A stretch of DNA of 64,000 nt from Skeletonema tropicum. Its lineage: Eukaryota > Bacillariophyta > Thalassiosirophyceae > Thalassiosirales > Thalassiosiraceae. The number at the start of each line of letters is the position of its first letter. Within the stretch, counting starts at the first letter, position 1. The notes beneath the pieces were generated by a model, which was not told where the DNA came from, made no database searches, and saw nothing but the letters and a program-made list of their open reading frames with translations. The stretch covers positions 2,356,001-2,420,000 of the forward strand of contig CM074127.1 of assembly GCA_037178625.1 (NCBI GenBank), written 5' to 3'. Positions 29,831 through 40,476 of the stretch are shown piece after piece. A program made the translations under genes and the position numbers.

Positions 29831-31318
29831 ATGATACAAATACTGGCGGTAGTAGCAACTTTGGCATGTCGCCATGACATCGCAGTGGATGCTCTCGCGC
29901 TGGTACCTATCACTCCACCAAGGACAAGCAGCATTAGTTCGCGGCGGCGGCGGGAAGTTCAAATTGCAAATACAAGTAGAAAGGCATATCAATTATACGC
30001 AACCAGGAGTAGCCCCAACAGCAGCCTCAGCACGCAAGAAGAAGCACGTCAACTCATAGAAGAGAATACATTACCCTGCGACGAAGAAGACGAAGATTGC
30101 AATCCTCTCAGCCCCTACGATGCCGAGACTGTTGCACCGATAGAATCTGAATTCTATTCCCTCATGGCAACGTTCCTGACGTACTCACCTACAGATATTC
30201 AATCGATGACATCCACAAGCCACCGATATCTCAACTATAAATCAAAGCGGCATCAGTCACTATACAAAGACACAGGTGAACATGAACGCACCAAAAAACC
30301 ACGGCAACGGTCTACAGAAGAGGGAATACGGTACCGAACATTATACGCGGGTGTGCAGGCCGCATCAATGGAACCTGCAGTATTGCGTTCCTTCACCGTG
30401 CTGTTTGAAGACTATCTGCCAATTCGGCTTGCAGGGAGACGGATATACAATCACCTCAATAATGTAATGGAAGAAGTTAGACTGGAAAGGATAGGTGAGA
30501 TTGAAAGAGCGAGAGAACTTTGTTCTGGTTGGGATTGGATAATGATAAAAGATGATAGAAAACAACAGCACTTTATTGAATATGCCCGATGTATTTGGGA
30601 CACACTTATGGACGAAGCATTATTATTAGATGGGGAAGAGACTCACATCGGGGAATCAGGGGTTATTCCTTTTCAGAGCTTGCTTCAATTGGGATTCGAT
30701 CAAGTCTTGATGCAAAAACAACTTGTAACAGATCGTGCCAAGCTAGAATTTATCACGAAACAAATTATTCATGAAGAAGGATCGAGTTGCGGCGCAGATT
30801 CTGATCGACTTGAACTTGAGAGATATGATTCAATCTCATTTGTAGAATTCATGAGACTGCTGTATCACTTCACGCTGACATCGTCTGAATCGCAATCAAC
30901 AAACGACATGGAATCACTAATTCAATTGCTGCAGACAATAGAAGAAACAGCGATGTCTGCACGTCGGAAACACAAGGCACAAGATACTTCTACATTGTTA
31001 GCAGCAGCGGCAATCCGTAGTGGAGGTAGCAATGCGTGCAAAAAGAGACGAAAGCACAGTGATCAATTTGATCATTATGTCGCAACTTTCTCAGTTTGGG
31101 AAAGTAAATTTATGAGTGGAGATGATGCAAGGCTAGCGAAACAGCCGCCGAGAAGGCTGGAAATATTAAGAGGATGTTTTGAAGGGGCAAAAAATGAAAG
31201 CATTGTAGCTGCATTGAAAATTGTTTATATGGGTAAGAGAGATATTATTGATCATGATAAGTCGTCACGTTCGTTTTTCAAAACTAATCAGCGACACTCT
31301 TCTTTTGACCTCTTGTAA
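29831..31318 (+). CDS. Unknown protein with N-terminal signal, divergent from mTERF-ankyrin gene
   Basis: Single exon. I prefer ATG 29831 (495 residues) because it starts a hydrophobic leader (MIQILAVVATLACRHDIAVDA); the frame is open back to an ATG at 29657, which would leave only 74 bp to the divergent neighbour. After a Ser/Arg-rich transit-like stretch come an acidic patch (ENTLPCDEEDEDCNP) and helical segments. YDSISFVEFMRLLYHF resembles the tail of an EF-hand, but a complete calcium loop was not found. A Lys/Arg-rich stretch lies near RRKHKAQD and KKRRKHSDQ. An organelle-directed protein is plausible; function unknown. Confidence 0.58.
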   Translation: MIQILAVVATLACRHDIAVDALALVPITPPRTSSISSRRRREVQIANTSRKAYQLYATRSSPNSSLSTQEEARQLIEENTLPCDEEDEDCNPLSPYDAETVAPIESEFYSLMATFLTYSPTDIQSMTSTSHRYLNYKSKRHQSLYKDTGEHERTKKPRQRSTEEGIRYRTLYAGVQAASMEPAVLRSFTVLFEDYLPIRLAGRRIYNHLNNVMEEVRLERIGEIERARELCSGWDWIMIKDDRKQQHFIEYARCIWDTLMDEALLLDGEETHIGESGVIPFQSLLQLGFDQVLMQKQLVTDRAKLEFITKQIIHEEGSSCGADSDRLELERYDSISFVEFMRLLYHFTLTSSESQSTNDMESLIQLLQTIEETAMSARRKHKAQDTSTLLAAAAIRSGGSNACKKRRKHSDQFDHYVATFSVWESKFMSGDDARLAKQPPRRLEILRGCFEGAKNESIVAALKIVYMGKRDIIDHDKSSRSFFKTNQRHSSFDLL

Positions 31319-32163
31319 CAGACTATTCTGCTCTTCGACTGGGTGGAGATCTGATATTCAAGTTAATGTCAAAGTTAGTTAGATGACGCTCAGATCAGAT
31401 GGACTGGATGAGTCTCTCATCCATGCATTATATAATATCTAGAGCTAGATCTGATTTTTTCATCCTTGTACATAATAATAATTCGTTCTTTGTAGCTTCC
31501 TCCTATATATCAAGAACTGCATGCACCATGCTAACCTGGAACTTCTCTTTATTATTACCTACTTATCAGGATACACAGGTGTTTTTCGATGAAGTTGGTT
31601 TTAGTAGTTTCGTTTATTTTCCTTTTTTTAAGATTTGTTCGCACATAAAAATGTAGGAATTAGTAGTGAAAACGTCTCTCTGTCGCACGAAGGCGTGGAA
31701 GGAACTACCTACTTAGTTATGTGTAACTGTTTTTTCGTGTAATAGCTTGATTGGTTTTTGAAGCAAGCGCCAAGCGCAAACAAAGCAACCCAACCAGCCC
31801 TTGTGGTGTGGACAGGCAATGTTACGTAAGTAGCAAGCGGTGTCCGGACTCTATCTACTATCCCACTTTTCCGTCATCAGCAACTAACCAGCGAAGACCC
31901 AACAACACAACAAAACCGATCATCGAGTACGTCGCAGCTACAATAAACACGTCCTTTTCAGCGCCGAGCCATACTTACAATGGGAAAAGTAGAGGACAAA
32001 GACTCAAGGGGCGGTGTAGGGGCGGAAGAACCCGCTGGTGTAAATTCACCATCCGAGTTGCAGCAAGATAGCGGTGACATCACCTTACCATCACCGCCCA
32101 ATATTGTCTCGATCACACCCCATTCAACAACGAATACAATTGTATCGGCCATTACAACCCCGC
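31319..32163. other. Intergenic region before the Cys-rich membrane protein
   Basis: About 840 bp, AT-rich from 31430 to 31660. It contains an ATG at 31980 in good context (ACTTACAATGG) opening a frame to 32222 (MGKVEDKDSRGG...), out of frame with the downstream coding sequence. This may be the true N-terminus if there is a frameshift or a missed splice near 32170-32220, or a long upstream ORF. Confidence 0.4.
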
Positions 32164-34978
32164 ATGGATTACTTGGTGACGAACACACCGTCCCATGCAT
32201 CGGCTATTGTCACGACTACTAGGAAATCATCATCGAGGAGAACCAAAAATCCTCCTACAACTGATAATAATAATAGTGGAAAAGGTAGCAATGCTTGGTC
32301 ACCAAAGAAACCATCACTTGCCATCGCGCTCCCCCATCCTTCGCCCGACAAGGTTGTGACAGGGAAAACTAGCATGAACGTTGCATCGTCTACTGCAGCA
32401 CATGCTACGAAGGAAAACATGTATGAATCTAAGAATGATGGCGGCGATTCAACTGAGATGAATGCTGAGTATCCACCAGAGGCAACTATTCAAAAGCCAA
32501 GGTCAAGGTAAGTAATAGACATTGTTGCTATGTCTATTTGTGTTTGATCACAAATTTATGCTATGCGGCATTATGTTATGGTATGTGTAGAGTGCACGCA
32601 GTATGGTGCATACACACACCAGCACGTGTTTTGATAGTTGTTGATGATGTGCTAGTTATTGCAATTTCTCTAGGTTTACATACCTCCACTCCGCCTCAAC
32701 TTAACTGTGCTGATTATGATGACGAGGGTATCATCATGCGACGCACACGCATCAATAACAAGTTCTATTGTGACACTTGTGTAACGAAGCGAAACAACTC
32801 AACCATCTTCTCTCATTTTAACTCACACAAAGGGTGGAGACTGATAGTGGACAGAAGCTACCATCAGATACCACTACGCTAGACGATGATGATGCAATTG
32901 GAGGAGAAAATGCTACTACTGAAGAACCAGAAGTAAGACCTGGTGCATTTAGAGTTTATCCAAGTAATAGAGAGCCATCCCCTGAAAGAGCTGCTACTGT
33001 TACTACTACTACTGCTACTGCTACTACTACTGTTGCTGTAGAAAGTCAACATATAGTAGAAGCATACGCTGTAGAAAACCTCGAAGACCCACCAAGTGCA
33101 ATTGTTGTTGATACCTGTTTTGGCATAGAACGCAAGCGACTCCTTACTATTGTATCGATTAGTGCAGGTATAGTTGCAATAGTATTGGGGTGTGTTTTGG
33201 GAATACTCGTTCCGCGAAGTGAAGAAATCAATCAGCAAGTGTGTGGACCTTTATGTGGTCCTAATACAGCAGTACCTTTTCCAAATAGAGAAGTGTTTTC
33301 TAAAAGTTGTGAGAGTTGGGATTTCAAATCCCGAGGAGACTACACGACTTGTAAAGAAGAGATGAACGCAGTGCTTGCTGGTGGAGACGTGAAGGTAGCT
33401 GCCTCAGAAAATGGCGTCGCTGCACCAGAAGGCAAAGAGGCTGCTGCCTTACAAAAAGGCAAATACAAAGAGGCTGCTGCCTTACAAAAAGGCAAATACG
33501 CAAACGGCCCATTTACATATGAAGACATAAAGGCAGCCGTCTCACTTGGATGCGGTTGTCCTGGTGTTGAACCTCCCCAGGATGGGTGTGGTATGCTATG
33601 CTCGGATCCTTCCGAATTCCTCCCCGATCCTCAACTTGTCGTGAAGGATATCAATAATGTCGAATTTACATGTCAGGATTGGCAGCTGAGAAGTCTGTTC
33701 GACACGAATCCACAAGAATGCGTGAATTATAATGCTATCGGGGCATTGTGCGGATGTGAAAGTAATGAGATGCACCCCGATGCATGTGGCGGTATCTGTC
33801 CGACAGGCGAAGACTATTTCCATCCTGATGGGCACATTATTTGGAACACAGCATGTAGATCGTGGGATACATTTTCACGGTATCTCCCCATTTGGTACAA
33901 TAATGATGACGATGAAACGTGTGAGGAGTACTATAGTGACGTTGCCCACGGTTGCGCTTGTCCAGTGTTGTCGGATGTAGAACCAGAGTGTGGGACTTTA
34001 TGCCAAAAACACAGGACATGTAACCCGATCTGTCAGGCTGGTAAAATTCAAGTACCCGACCCTGATCTTTTAGTTCGACGAGAAACGTGCCAAGCTTGGG
34101 AATTACACTCGAGGTTGGAAATTCATGAGTCCGTATGTCCTTTCTATAACATGGTAGGAGCACAGTGTGGTTGCGAAAATGAACCAGCACCCGATGCTTG
34201 TGGACCTCTTTGTGGCGGAGCAAGCCTACCTGATCCCGAAAAGGAGGTGTATGGTCAGACTTGTGAGAGTTGGAATTTTAAGTCCACTTATTTAAGTCCT
34301 GCCTACGGAAGTGAGCCAACAGAAAATCTGAATATCAAGTCGTGCGAAGAACAGTTCTTGGGCATTGCATACGCTTGTGGGTGTCCTGACATCAAGCCTC
34401 CCACGGAAGGCTGTGGGACGCTTTGCGGAGATGGACTAGCTCTCCCACTCCCTACGAAGGTTGTAAACGCTAGGACATGTCAAGATTTAGAATTAATGTC
34501 CATCTTTGAAAAAGATGCAAAACAGTGCACTCGATACGAGATATTTGGCACTCTTTGCGGATGCCCCAGGTCTGACGTATATGAAGAGGATTGTTTCAAG
34601 CTTGAGCATCTTCAAAATGAAACGTATTACTTCGAAGCGGGAGGGTCCGTATACAGTGTCTCATTTGGTGATGATGGCTACTTTGCACAGTTACAAACCA
34701 ATGGCGACCTCTTTGTGATTGGAGTGTTCAACGGCTTTGATAATAATACAGTCGCTATGTACGGAGGAGGAGCACCATGTGGACAATACGGACCTCGGTC
34801 CGGGTCAGTTTCAATTGTTGAAAATGTTCTCACTCCTGAGTCAAATGGAGCATCTAAGTCGCCTGAAATCACGTACGTAATTGAACCCTCGGTTTGTGTC
34901 TATCAAGCTGAATTAAAAGTCCCCAAATCTTGTGATATGGACCAGACCAAGGTTGGCAGCGATGAAGGCGTAATATGA
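32164..34978 (+). CDS. Membrane-anchored protein with six alternating Cys-rich modules
   Basis: Proposed exons 32164-32507 and 32833-34978 (intron 325 bp, donor AAG/GTAAGT, acceptor ACACAAAG); about 829 residues. A disordered cytosolic N-terminus (Ser/Thr/Asn-rich) precedes one membrane helix at about 218-241 (LLTIVSISAGIVAIVLGCVL) with Lys-Arg in front, typical of a type II anchor. The outer part has six modules of about 60-70 residues sharing CGxLC, a Pro-rich turn, TCxxW, a further Cys and a closing CGC. They alternate between type A (WDFKS...GCGCP; units 1, 3, 5) and type B (W or D-L-x-S-x-F/L...YxxxGxxCGC; units 2, 4, 6). A roughly 110-residue C-terminal domain has a beta-rich look. Likely surface or cell-wall protein; similar modules are remembered from diatom genomes without known function. 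Start uncertain. Confidence 0.72.
33434..33499 (+). repeat. 33-bp in-frame tandem duplication
   Basis: Two identical 33-bp copies (33434-33466 and 33467-33499), each encoding KEAAALQKGKY, within the first Cys-rich module. Identity at the DNA level suggests a recent duplication. Confidence 0.9.
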
Positions 34979-35717
34979 CATCGGCAGTATCATTAAGATG
35001 GAAGAAGCAAGTACAAACGCCTTAAACCTTAATGTGTGCATCGATTCCGTCGCACTGATTATTCAACTCTTATCTCCCTTTCCAGAACTTGTGTTGTTCC
35101 TCAGAAGGTGCGCAGCGAACTAGGTACTTATGATAGCATAAGAAGTAAAGTACCATAGAGCAGACACTTCTAAATTTACAACATTTGATCGATCACAGTA
35201 TGTCACAGAAATTTTGAAGACGACACGTGCTTCTGCTTAGATGGTCTCGAGGAGCAGGTAATTGCGAGGACCAATATGATGAAGTCGCTGAGTCGGTAAT
35301 GACGAGAATCCTGACGAAAGATCCAACTTGATGACGTATCGGCAGGAGCCTCGGCGTTTCCAACAACCGTGAGATCAAAGTTGTTTGAAACGACCAGCAG
35401 CAGCATCGGAGAAGCTTAGAGTATTATCTGTGCGCCAGTGGGAAAGACCGTACAGCTTACCCAGTTGCATCTCTCACAGAAATTAGTTTTCTTTGAGTGT
35501 TACCGCTTTTTGCCGACCTTCGATCCTCCTCCAGCAGCCACTGTCCTCTCTCGCCATTTGGATCTACGCCACTATGTCTTCGAAAGCCTCTCCCGATGAC
35601 CTCCAAGGATGAGCGCTCCTTCTTCTTCATCGGCGTCTGTGGTTCCTCCCGCTGGAGGTGAGTAATCTTCTGTTGTGTCGTCTCGTATTCAACATCCGGT
35701 GTCCCTTCGGGGGTGCC

Positions 35718-35735
35718 GGGGGGGGGGGGGGGGGG
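35718..35735 (+). repeat. Poly-G tract (18 G)
   Basis: Uninterrupted run of 18 G. Length may be unreliable in the assembly. Confidence 0.85.
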
Positions 35736-36043
35736 CACTGAAACTCCGCACAAAACACTAACAAAACACAAAAAACACGAGTTGCCTGCCGCCCTAATTC
35801 TGAGAGGATTTTCAATCTAACAGTCTATGCACCTTTTGCAGAGAGAAGCCCTACTGGACGAATTTTGGCTAGTAGACTGTCATGGTGAAATGAACAAAAA
35901 TGGCGACCGCGCCAAAAATTGTCCGGACGCTTTTTGAAGTCACCTGTGCGGCGGGGGCTCAGCGAGCAGAGCATCTCTGATGGTCTTCTCTCGTCTCGCC
36001 CAGCCCCCGGTGGTAGGGGTGGCATGCAGCGCCTTCTTTCTTT

Positions 36044-36072
36044 CGTCCGTCCGTCCGTCCGTCCGTCCGTCC
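36044..36072 (+). repeat. (CGTC)n microsatellite
   Basis: About seven copies of CGTC in perfect tandem. Confidence 0.9.
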
Positions 36073-36301
36073 AGCAAAACTGGACTTGTCCGCCTATAAA
36101 AGTAGGAGTACAGCTGTTAGCAAATCTTGGCGGATAATCGCAGAATTTTTATTCCTCTACGTACAAACGTACTGAAAGCCCCTTAACTGGGGAGCTACTC
36201 TACCTCCGTCTTTCTCAATTGCGAACAACAACCGGACCATGGTAAATAATGCCTCGTATGCCATATTCCACCAAGAGACATAAATGAACATTGTCCTATG
36301 T

Positions 36302-38062
36302 TTATTTCTTCTTTGCCGTCGCTTCCACCTTCGTATTCTCTCGTTTTACTCTGAGACTAAAGTTGAGCTTCTCTTCCTTCTTGAGCAAATCATTCTTGAA
36401 ATCAAAGTCTTTTGCGTAGACAGTTTTCATAATGAAAGATTTGTCAAAGTCAATAGCAGCACGATGACATTTCAAAACCTTCTTCAGCGTTTCAATTCTC
36501 TTGTGCGGAATGGGTGCATCCTCACTTGAATTACCTTCTGTCTCCTTGGTATTCTTTGCCTCAATCTCCAACATCTTATATGTCTCCATGTAACCTCTTG
36601 CCCTGGCACTGAACTTACGAATGAGATCCACAGTGAGAACCTCTCTTGAAATACACTTGTCGACCAATGCAAGGAAATCAGCAGTCGTTTTCTTTTGAGC
36701 TAATGGATGTCTTCGGTAGAGAGCTTTGGAGAACCCCCAAGAGTATTCGACACCCTCACCAGCGTATTCAGTATGATACTTTGTTGTAATCAAGGCTCTT
36801 ACTCCCAAAGATTCACAAACATATTCGAGTTGGCTTTGTTCAGACAAAAAATCTGTGCAGTTTGCAAGCAAATGCCGGAGGGAAAGCTCAGGAACCAAGT
36901 TACCCTCATCATCATACTTCATCACTTGGTAGCTGCCCTTTCTGAAGGTTGCTATATCGATCCAGCCACGTTCATACGCAATCTGCAGAAGTCCCTTACC
37001 CTTGCCCTCCCATCCATATATCATTTTGGTGGTAGGTGTTATTTTGATATCGATACTAGACGCTTGCGCCATTTTTGCTAGCTCAGCATGTGTCATCTTC
37101 CATAACCTTATTTCTCCTTCCTTTTTCCCCCACTCGGTGTCCATCAGCTCCGATATCAGCTCTTTCTTCACCTTATGTCGCTCTTTCCTCTTGTCTTCTG
37201 GTATTTCAACCTCTCGGTCGTGCCGTTGTCTTTCACGTTCCTCTGCTGTCAGCCAAAATGGGCCGACATCTTCACTGGTGAAGTTCATCGTTTGTTCTTG
37301 ACCGATAGTCACCATTGCTGGATTGGATGCATCGTAGTATGGCCCGACAAATCCCTCCTGCCGTTCAATTTTGGTGTTCCTAGCTTGCGATGGTGTCGAG
37401 TGCCAATTCTTGTTCATTTCATCTTCGTCGTCAACTTGATTATTCTCATCCTCTAATCTACCCACGTTGGTGACGAATGGCACGAGAGGGCTCTGCTGCT
37501 GCTCAACTAGTCGTTGCGAGCGCCTTGTTCTTTTTTGTGGAGTAGGAGTAATTGGTGCAGCCGCTGATGATTTTGTTGCTTCTTTACGTTTGTTCTCATT
37601 ATTTTTGTTCTTCTTCTTACCAGCGCATCCATCGTCGGGAAATGATACTTGCTCCGGCTTGTTGCAAGATCGCTGCCGATTATTAGTTGCACTGTAACTC
37701 TGTATATGTTCTATTTCTGTGCACAATAACTCTGCTGCGCGTATTGGTTCGTTGGGCACTTTCTCTCCCTTTCCAAAGTAGTAATAGTGCACCATCCGGC
37801 GTAATGACGAATTGAATGGACATGATGTTGTGAAATTTTTGTGGTATATCTTGTGTACATTGCTGCTGTTGAAAGGTCCGGCTGCCTTGTTCAGACGCTG
37901 CACGAGTTTGTTCCGTAAGGTATTGTCTTTATCTACATTCGTATAGTGTCTGTGCAATATCTCTACCAACGACTGGTCGCAAATCCACCTGCCGCGATAA
38001 GTGTCACTTTTACTGATGAGCCGTGTGAAAAGGTATTCAAAAAGTGTATTACCATCGTTCAT
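36302..38062 (-). CDS. Transposase-derived protein (C-terminal DDE domain) with novel N-terminus
   Basis: Single exon, 586 residues. The C-terminal 300 or so residues carry the layout of a DDE transposase end seen in many algal and fungal elements: a GKGKGLLQIAYERGW segment, SLRHLLANCTDFLSEQSQLE (with a likely catalytic Asp in CTDF), KYHTEYAGEGVEYSWGFSK (Glu in the GEGVEYSWG motif) and VDLIRKFSARARGYMETYK. The first catalytic Asp and upstream RNase-H strands were not recognised. The N-terminal 280 residues are unrelated to that family as far as I can tell: a helical start (MNDGNTLFEYLFTRLISKSD), a Lys/Asn-rich nuclear-type signal (KKKNKNNENKRKE) and acidic spacer. It may be an intact element protein with a diverged front half, a 5'-truncated copy fused to host sequence, or a domesticated gene. 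Surroundings are gene-poor. Function inferred only from the C-terminal motifs. Confidence 0.6.
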   Translation of the reverse strand: MNDGNTLFEYLFTRLISKSDTYRGRWICDQSLVEILHRHYTNVDKDNTLRNKLVQRLNKAAGPFNSSNVHKIYHKNFTTSCPFNSSLRRMVHYYYFGKGEKVPNEPIRAAELLCTEIEHIQSYSATNNRQRSCNKPEQVSFPDDGCAGKKKNKNNENKRKEATKSSAAAPITPTPQKRTRRSQRLVEQQQSPLVPFVTNVGRLEDENNQVDDEDEMNKNWHSTPSQARNTKIERQEGFVGPYYDASNPAMVTIGQEQTMNFTSEDVGPFWLTAEERERQRHDREVEIPEDKRKERHKVKKELISELMDTEWGKKEGEIRLWKMTHAELAKMAQASSIDIKITPTTKMIYGWEGKGKGLLQIAYERGWIDIATFRKGSYQVMKYDDEGNLVPELSLRHLLANCTDFLSEQSQLEYVCESLGVRALITTKYHTEYAGEGVEYSWGFSKALYRRHPLAQKKTTADFLALVDKCISREVLTVDLIRKFSARARGYMETYKMLEIEAKNTKETEGNSSEDAPIPHKRIETLKKVLKCHRAAIDFDKSFIMKTVYAKDFDFKNDLLKKEEKLNFSLRVKRENTKVEATAKKK

Positions 38063-38838
38063 GATTACAATCTTTAGTCAACCTAATTGGCTATTTTGGA
38101 TCTAGACATGCAAGAGAGGTTAATTTATCCTTTTGGTTGAGTAAATATTCAACTTGTTGTGCGTAGTACGCTCCGGCATTTGGCCATGGTTGGCATCTTT
38201 TTGCGCGGAGTGGCTCTTGTTGAGGGGTGAGTTGGGAGAAATCGGCCCAATGGGTTTTTATAAGACTCACTACGTCATTTGTACCTAACATACGTAGGAA
38301 TTCCAAACTTGAACGGCTATCCGAAAATCCGTGAAAACAGCTGTGTAGGAGTACTTAAGTGAGTATCGTACTTGTCAGGAGATGAGATACTTAAGTGAAG
38401 TACTGCAAATGCCGCTTCAACTACGGTATATCTTCTACCAATAAGTTAGGCTTTCGGGGAAAAAGATAATCTACCATGCGTAAGTTCAAACACGGACAGG
38501 AAGCGAGAGTCACCAGGACGGAGATACAAAAGTTGCTCATGATGTGTTTGGCCTGAGCGGGCGGATATTATTTTAACCACGTCAACACGGGTTCTAAGTC
38601 TCCCGGTCTAAGTTCAAAAGTAGGAGTATCAACGTAGGAATAGTACATAATAGGTGATATGACTATCGCTACGACATTTGTTAACCCTTACTAACCAAAA
38701 CAGGCAAAAATCAATATATTTTCTTGACGGGCTAATTATCGCCAAACACTTTTTCATCTCCACTCAACATCAACAAGATGAGGAGCACCGGCACCATGGT
38801 GTGTTTGCGTCCTATGGTGATATAATGTCCCATCTTGA

Positions 38839-38913
38839 TATACTGGTGAACTTTTTTGGCAACGAACTCTACACCCATATTGTAGTTCATTAATAAAAAA
38901 GTTCACCAGTATA
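38839..38913. repeat. Perfect 19-bp inverted repeat (hairpin)
   Basis: Arms at 38839-38857 (TATACTGGTGAACTTTTTT) and 38895-38913 are exact reverse complements, separated by 37 bp. Inside the loop, GAACTCTACA and TGTAGTTC could extend the pairing. It could be a small MITE-like hairpin or a transcribed stem-loop. Confidence 0.85.
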
Positions 38914-40388
38914 CAATAACGTCGAATTAATTCTCGTCGACATATTTTATCGCTAGAAATTTCCCCTCGACGACACAGTCTGCCGCTGCCATATTTATCC
39001 AAAAGAGAGGCAGTAGGGTGTGCCATCACTCCGCCCTGCCCCTTCCAATCGACAACCAAACATATATTATTCGTAGGTTATGCTTATCGCCACAGTAATC
39101 ACCGTATTCACCAAGAATATAAGTGATCTCTAGCCACACCATCATCAAAAGCCACCTGTCGCCTTGTTGCGACCGACACTCTCACCAAAGGATGCATCAC
39201 AGAGGGAACGAAGCCCTGAAACTTATGCCCCAGTTATAATATGATATAGAGCAATGATTGGGGGGCATAAACCTGATAAAAAGAGTCTTATTGTCTCCTT
39301 GAAGCGACGAGTCAATAATTACAAAAAACTCGTCTCAAATGGGCATAATAACCACCATCAATTGTTGTATACAGCCACCAATAATTCCAAAACACATCCA
39401 AAACAGAACTAACAAATCATTGCGGTAATAATATACATTGGTATTGTTTGGAGTAGTGTTTTCAATCGGATAATATTAAATATTATTTGGTACAATAAAT
39501 TACAAAAAAATGTAGGCCTCTACACCATGATTAATATGACATCTACACCTATGTTGCGGCCGCTGAAGCGTGTATACCCCCCCCGACATCCTCTTTCATG
39601 TTGAGAGTTGAAGAATTGTGTTTGCATTGTTGTTATGGACTGTTTATATGGTTGATTGTTGCATATTAATTATGTGAAACATCACATATCCGATCACATG
39701 TGCGCCTGGGTAATAAAAAATAGAGGGAGCACTCTCATACGTGGGGCACGACCTCGGAAGTCAATATTATGTTGCAGATGAGATATGTAAAGTAGGGGAC
39801 CTTGTAGTGCAGAGTATCATTGCCAAAAGGATCATATCACAGGTGGACGAAGATGACCAATTTTCATATCGTTGATGGCGAGTACAATAACTCAACGACG
39901 GCATCTACCTCGACAAAGGAACGCCTCCATAATATACCCAATAGTAATGGAGAGCGATATTGGTGCGTATATTGGTTATATTTGAAGCGTGTGCATTGTT
40001 GGGGCCGACGGTAGGAGCGGCAGCTTCATGGTTGATGTCAAAAAGGCTCAAAAAGTGCAGCATTAGGTACGACTTACAGGTAGTATGTACGTTCTACGAA
40101 GATTTGAATTCCTACGTAGGCCTTAAAACCCGTGTCAAGCCGAAAAGAATGCAGTGTTCGTTCGTTGGATTCTGGACTTTATGGTAGTGCAACGCGGTCT
40201 ATGAATATGAAGTTATTATTATCTGCAACCTGCAACACTTCCCACAACAAAGATAAAATATTATTATGATGCAAGTAATGAAGCCGCAGTGCGTAAGTAG
40301 TATGAGTAGTGCTTTGGAAGGTCGAGAAAGTGATGTTGAAAGATGCAACGTAATGTAAGTAAGCATCCTCTTTGGCATACCATAGCTT

Positions 40389-40412
40389 TTTTGATTTGAT
40401 TTGATTTGATTT
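40389..40412 (+). repeat. TTGAT pentanucleotide repeat
   Basis: About five tandem TTGAT units upstream of the gene at 40477. Confidence 0.8.
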
Positions 40413-40476
40413 GTTGACAACTTGATCTTTTATCAACCTTACTCTTCATTGCAGCGAGGGTCTTCTACACGAAGCA

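Larger units (their letters stand above)
34979..36301. other. Gene-poor region with microsatellites and an exon-like fragment
   Basis: About 1.3 kb with no convincing gene. A fragment near 35600-35660 looks like the start of a coding exon: ATG AGC GCT CCT, Ser-rich codons, then a strong donor GGAG/GTGAGT. An 18-base G run lies at 35718-35735. A (CGTC)n run lies at 36044-36072. The 35850-36140 stretch is more GC-rich than its flanks and could be part of a mobile-element relic next to the transposase-derived ORF. Confidence 0.4.
38063..40476. other. 2.4-kb gene-poor, AT-rich region, probable mobile-element relics
   Basis: Only short non-conserved frames were seen. Notable items are a perfect 19-bp inverted repeat (38839-38857 with 38895-38913), two copies of ACTTAAGTGA near 38352 and 38391, the sequence TACGTAGGAATTC near 38291 and its reverse complement near 40110, and a TTGAT pentamer run at about 40389-40412. 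A possible acceptor (CTTCATTGCAG) at about 40454 suggests a non-coding first exon of the next gene upstream. No tRNA or known ncRNA was recognised. Confidence 0.45.

Noticed and set aside
35919..36137. Plus-strand frame across the (CGTC)n run
   Set aside because: The open frame owes its length to the microsatellite (Val-Arg-Pro-Ser repeats).
38091..38291. Short minus-strand frame (MLGTNDVVSLIK...) upstream of the transposase-derived ORF
   Set aside because: Only about 66 codons with no recognisable motif; joining it to the transposase ORF would be guesswork.
39820..40187. Two short plus-strand frames in the gene desert
   Set aside because: No family resemblance, no conserved character and AT-rich context.
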